Position numbers and translations under genes: made by a program
The notes under the pieces: generated by a model
Database searches by the model: none
Seen by the model: only the letters and a program-made list of their open reading frames with translations
What the model was told of the DNA's origin: nothing
Shown here: positions 60,501-64,000 of the stretch, one piece after another
How the letters are laid out: each line of letters begins with the position of its first letter
Numbering within the stretch: the stretch's first letter is position 1
Assembly (NCBI RefSeq): GCF_027744825.2
Contig: NC_071334.1
Coordinates: 60,889,437 to 60,953,436 of the forward strand
DNA: 64,000 bases
Origin: Synchiropus splendidus
Taxonomy: Eukaryota; Chordata; Actinopteri; Syngnathiformes; Callionymidae
Direction: 5' to 3'

Positions 60501-61899
60501 GTCCAGCTGCAAATCGTACACGATAACATTCTTTCCTGTCCATTCACGTCGGACGTTTTTCCTGCCATTTGAAAAACGGATTTTTTTTTCCAAATTTTTA
60601 CAGCAGGTTCTTGCTCTTCTCACTCTCTGAGACAGTTTTCTGGATGATGGGATGTTGTCCACAAGTTCAATGCGGACAAATGGTTGCAAGGCAAACGCAT
60701 CAATATATGCATGCACAAAGACTGAAAACAGAGAAGGGCAGGAGGCTAAGATGTGTGGGTGTTGAACTTGAGAGCACTCTGGCTGGAATTTAATTTTCAT
60801 AAACAAATGATTAATGCAGATGGGTTTAAAACATGTTGGTGCTTCAAATGCATTATGTGTTGTGCGGTGACAAAATGAACTGCATTATGCATAAATGTTT
60901 CCCTGTAATCTTTCATTTGTTTATCAGCTCGACTGCAATGCACACTTGGACAAATCAAAGAGCTACAAAAATAATCCAGACCACCAATCAGTCAAACCAC
61001 CTACTTAACAGCCTTAGCTCCCACCAACTTCAGTAGCCTGAGCTCAGTGTTGCAGGGAGGCTCTGGGACACTGGGGTCTTGCAGTGGCTCACGGCAAAAC
61101 AAATACAAATGAAAAAAGTGATGTATGTCAGTTACATTCAAATGTGTTATGGAGAGAATGTGTTTTTGAACGGACAAACGCAAAATTGACAAAACAGGCC
61201 CAGACCAACCGTTGCCTTGACATACATACATTCCACAAGTCTGCGCTTTACAAAACGCAACCCAAAATGAACACACATTTTATATGTTCAAGGATATGGG
61301 AAATGCACTTTCTCTCATTCAGTTTAGAATTTTGTTACTGGCTGAATCAATTTGAAGAAGTTGTTTTGTTTTCTGCTCCTTCAGAGAAAAGGAGTAAGCC
61401 TCAGTCAGATCGTTAAGTGGAGCAACTGTGATACAGAGCGGCAGTAAATGAATCTTAAGCCTTGTTACACTAATGAACTCTGAGACTCCTGAATGGCACC
61501 TGCCTTCCTTGGGATAACAAGGATCGCACAATCAATAGCAATGTCAAGCAATCTGACAGGGAGCCACCCAACTGACTTCACTTCTCTGGATGAGCAAGTA
61601 GAGTAAAGACCTTTTTGTCAACCATTTTTAGCAGTTAAATCTATCAGCTGTAAGAATTAGCTGGACAGATGTGGGGTAGCAGGTGAGCATTAGCAACAGC
61701 ATTATCTGTAAATGAATTGACTAATACTTAAATTTTCACTATTTCTCGCCACTCATTCTTGGCTGATTTGACGCAGCAACATGGACTGGAGCTTTTGGGG
61801 CAAAAATGGGTGAAAATTGAAGTTGACAACAATCACAAAAGGGCAAAAGAAGAAAAGAAAGTCAAGGGAATTGGTTAAAGTTACAAAACATTAATTATC
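57571..61899. other. Probable igsf9a intron, no exon found
   Basis: I searched for the missing first half of Ig3 (an A-E-A-Y-P...L-T-Y-x-W pattern) on the minus strand and did not find it. No other gene is supported. Confidence 0.45.
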
Positions 61900-62480
61900 A
61901 TGGTCTTCAACAACATGCCAAGAATTGAAACAAGATGGAAGGTGGAATGAATTGAACTGAAATATCTACAAGAATATGTCACAAATTTAAATATATGGAA
62001 GGAGCTCAATTGGAAAGTAGTCACAAGATTTTTCCGGACACCTGAGTTAGTAGCAAAAATGAATAAGGCATGCTCAAATCTCGGCTGGAGAAACTGCCGA
62101 CCGTGTATTGGAGATCACACTCATATATTACAGGCATGCTAGAAGGCCCAGAGAGATGTTTGGTTGGTTCTTACCAAGGAATTCTAAAAAGCAAATTTAG
62201 GTGTCATTCCTGAAGGAGTTGAGAGAAGGGGAAATCTGTAACCTGTCTATAAAGCCTGTGGAATACATTCCTAGCCCCTGCTATTATCAAGTGGCAAAAA
62301 CAGCCTGTATCGTAAGATGGCTGGTCAAAGTGAAGGAGATTCATCATACGGAACACGTGACCGACTCACTTGCGCTTTAAAAACACACTGTGTTAAGAGA
62401 TGGAGGCCATTTCTTGAAGCCAGGATGAATTAGGCAGATTCACCCCATGCAAAGTGCTAGAAACATCCTTGCATTCCCTT
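61900..62480 (+). mobile_element. L1-like LINE ORF2 C-terminal fragment
   Basis: Around 61990-62145 the plus strand reads NIWKELNWKVVTRFFRTPEL, a gap, then WRNCRPCIGDHTHILQAC followed by a stop. This matches the end of fish L1 ORF2, where an 'F-x-x-W-K..R-[YF]-F-x-T-P' block is followed by 'C-W-R-x-C-G...G-D-H-T-H-I-x-W-x-C'. Weak downstream similarity (AKTACIVRWLVKVKEIHHTE) extends it to about 62480. Several stops show that it is dead. It lies antisense inside what is probably an igsf9a intron. Confidence 0.65.
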
Positions 62481-64000
62481 GTATACACATAACAGCATGA
62501 ACATTCTAATCTAAGCTGATCACGATGTCTACGCTTGGCTCCCTCACGCCTTTTCTTTTTATTTTATGACTTTCTCTTTGCCGGGCAGCGTAACAACATA
62601 TGACTACTTTTTGTTAAGTGCGCATTAGCATTGATGTAAACATTTCACAGCTGTGAGCTGCAGCATGGTGATATAATGTTGAAGATTGCTGACTAAAAAA
62701 CTGCAATGATAAGAAGAAAGGAGTTTGAAATAACAGTTTTGGGAATGCAATAACCATTAGAGAACAAGGACGCTGCTTCAGATTAATTTCTGTTCTTACC
62801 TCATTTTAATCCCCAGTTTCTGAAACACACATATACAGAAGCAGATACAGGAAGTATTGTGTTGGACCCAGCCATCATTTGTTCCTGGACTTGGATAGAG
62901 TCTATCTTTTAACTAGGCACAAGGCAGATATACCATATCAGTTATGTCACCCTACAGGCGAACGCTTTGTAATGATGCATGAATGTGGAACTCTTACCAG
63001 AGGTCTTTAAGCACCTTCGGTGACAAAGAGCTTGCCATCACACAGCCCTAAGCTTTCAAAGTGAAGAGCTGAGTCAGGCAGAAGACTGAAGTGGAAAAAG
63101 GATGCTTTATATTCAGCTATATCTGCCAGCTTCAGGTGTTGTGGGTCGTTCACAGAGGCACCTTATTGTAAGACTCAAAAGATAAGGGGGACATATTGAG
63201 GTTCTGTCACCATTATAGAAGCTCAAATGGCTCTTAAAACTGACCTCTTTCTCCTCTAGATGCATATTCAATGTGTTCTTGTGTAGCAAAAACCATACAT
63301 AGGTGTCTGCTCATGAATATTGATGCTATTATTATATGATGCACCAGTTACTTTCCTAATGAGTAGCAATATTATTTTAGTTACAGCCAGGCCAAGCGAG
63401 CGGAATTATTTTTGGTGCAGTGCCATTTTGATTCCAACATTTGGAGTTGTGAGTACAAGGCTGGTGGCTAGCGTTGACCTTTGAGATAGCAATGGGAGAC
63501 CAGGTATCCAGAATTGGTTGTTCTCTGAGGAAGGAGTCAGTCGAGGTCATTCTGTCTAGGAAAGGTGTTACAAAGTTTAAATGGATAGACGGATGCATCC
63601 ACATCGTGTTTGTGTGCTCGGTGACCTGTCCCCATGCATCTGCCCTGATGATAGTTTGGAATACTTGTTGACTTGCAGAACAAGCTTTTAAAAAGTGTAT
63701 ACTATTATGAGTATTATTATTCACATCCCAGGCTCCCCAGATGTAGATGTGAGCTACAATTAAATTTTTATGTTTATTTGTACTTACCACCTTTCATATT
63801 CTCCCACATCTTCAGAGTTAGATTAGATTGTGTTAGATTACCACCTATGCTAGCAAGATGATGAGTTGCCTTATACGGTGGATGAAAGAACCTTCCATTT
63901 CCAGGATACGCAATCAGTTCGCTACCATACTACAGCAGAATGAGAGATTTAATTTGGACAACTGCCCCCCTTTTACTGCAAATGCAATATCCCCAAGCAA
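62481..64000. other. Probable igsf9a intron, no exon found
   Basis: Only short anonymous frames. One donor-like GGTAAGTA at about 63785 on the minus strand lacks a usable upstream frame. Confidence 0.4.

Noticed and set aside
60980..61090. Minus-strand DPSVPEPPCNTELRLLKLVG
   Set aside because: Looks exon-like by composition, but it has no Ig core residues and no suitable donor/acceptor pair.
63780..63830. Minus-strand SEDVGEYE before GGTAAGTA, resembling an Ig F strand with donor
   Set aside because: The conserved Cys is absent and the frame is closed upstream without an acceptor between.

Overview
The window is vertebrate, almost certainly teleost fish, nuclear DNA. It has short exons with consensus GT/AG splice sites. 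It also carries Tc1-type and LINE relics, MITEs and long AT microsatellites of the kinds common in fish genomes. Nothing bacterial, organellar or operon-like is present.

Only one gene can be read with confidence. It is a minus-strand gene of the IGSF9 / Turtle family (neuronal Ig-superfamily adhesion proteins), and it fills about 41.27-57.57 kb. Thirteen coding exons can be joined with every splice phase matching. They encode, in order, the C-terminal half of one Ig domain, two complete Ig domains, two fibronectin-III domains, a transmembrane helix with a basic stop-transfer sequence, and a cytoplasmic tail of more than 700 residues. The joined exons give 3,739 nt, that is one carried-over base plus 1,246 codons including the stop. 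Signal peptide, Ig1, Ig2 and the first half of Ig3 were not found and should lie beyond the right edge (the minus-strand upstream side). The FN3, linker and membrane sequences look closer to IGSF9 (Turtle A, Dasm1) than to IGSF9B, so igsf9a is the best call. The big tail exon does not end at its in-frame stop at 42059. A donor just before that stop joins a small downstream exon (about 41272-41365) carrying the conserved VDENYEWD motif.

The left 41 kb has no recognisable protein-coding gene. It holds a 5'-truncated LINE with intact target-site duplications (3121-3853), an older LINE fragment (about 2430-2690), and a 9-copy 100-103 bp tandem array with higher-order structure (7526-8452). It also has three copies of a dispersed repeat (10.26, 15.19 and 21.50 kb), two short palindromic MITEs (16.8 and 19.1 kb), a 103-bp AT microsatellite and two different pentanucleotide arrays (24.1-24.3 kb). 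Further right are a dead Tc1 element (27.0-27.9 kb), rearranged LINE pieces (30.35-31.49 kb), a non-autonomous TIR element (33.47-34.13 kb), and several AT-rich stretches that may be conserved non-coding elements. The far right (57.6-64 kb) is probably an upstream intron of the igsf9-family gene and contains an L1-like LINE fragment.

I found no new multi-gene system. The most useful non-obvious results are the hidden 3' coding exon, the possible alternative C-termini of the igsf9-family protein, the higher-order tandem array, and several precisely bounded mobile-element insertions.
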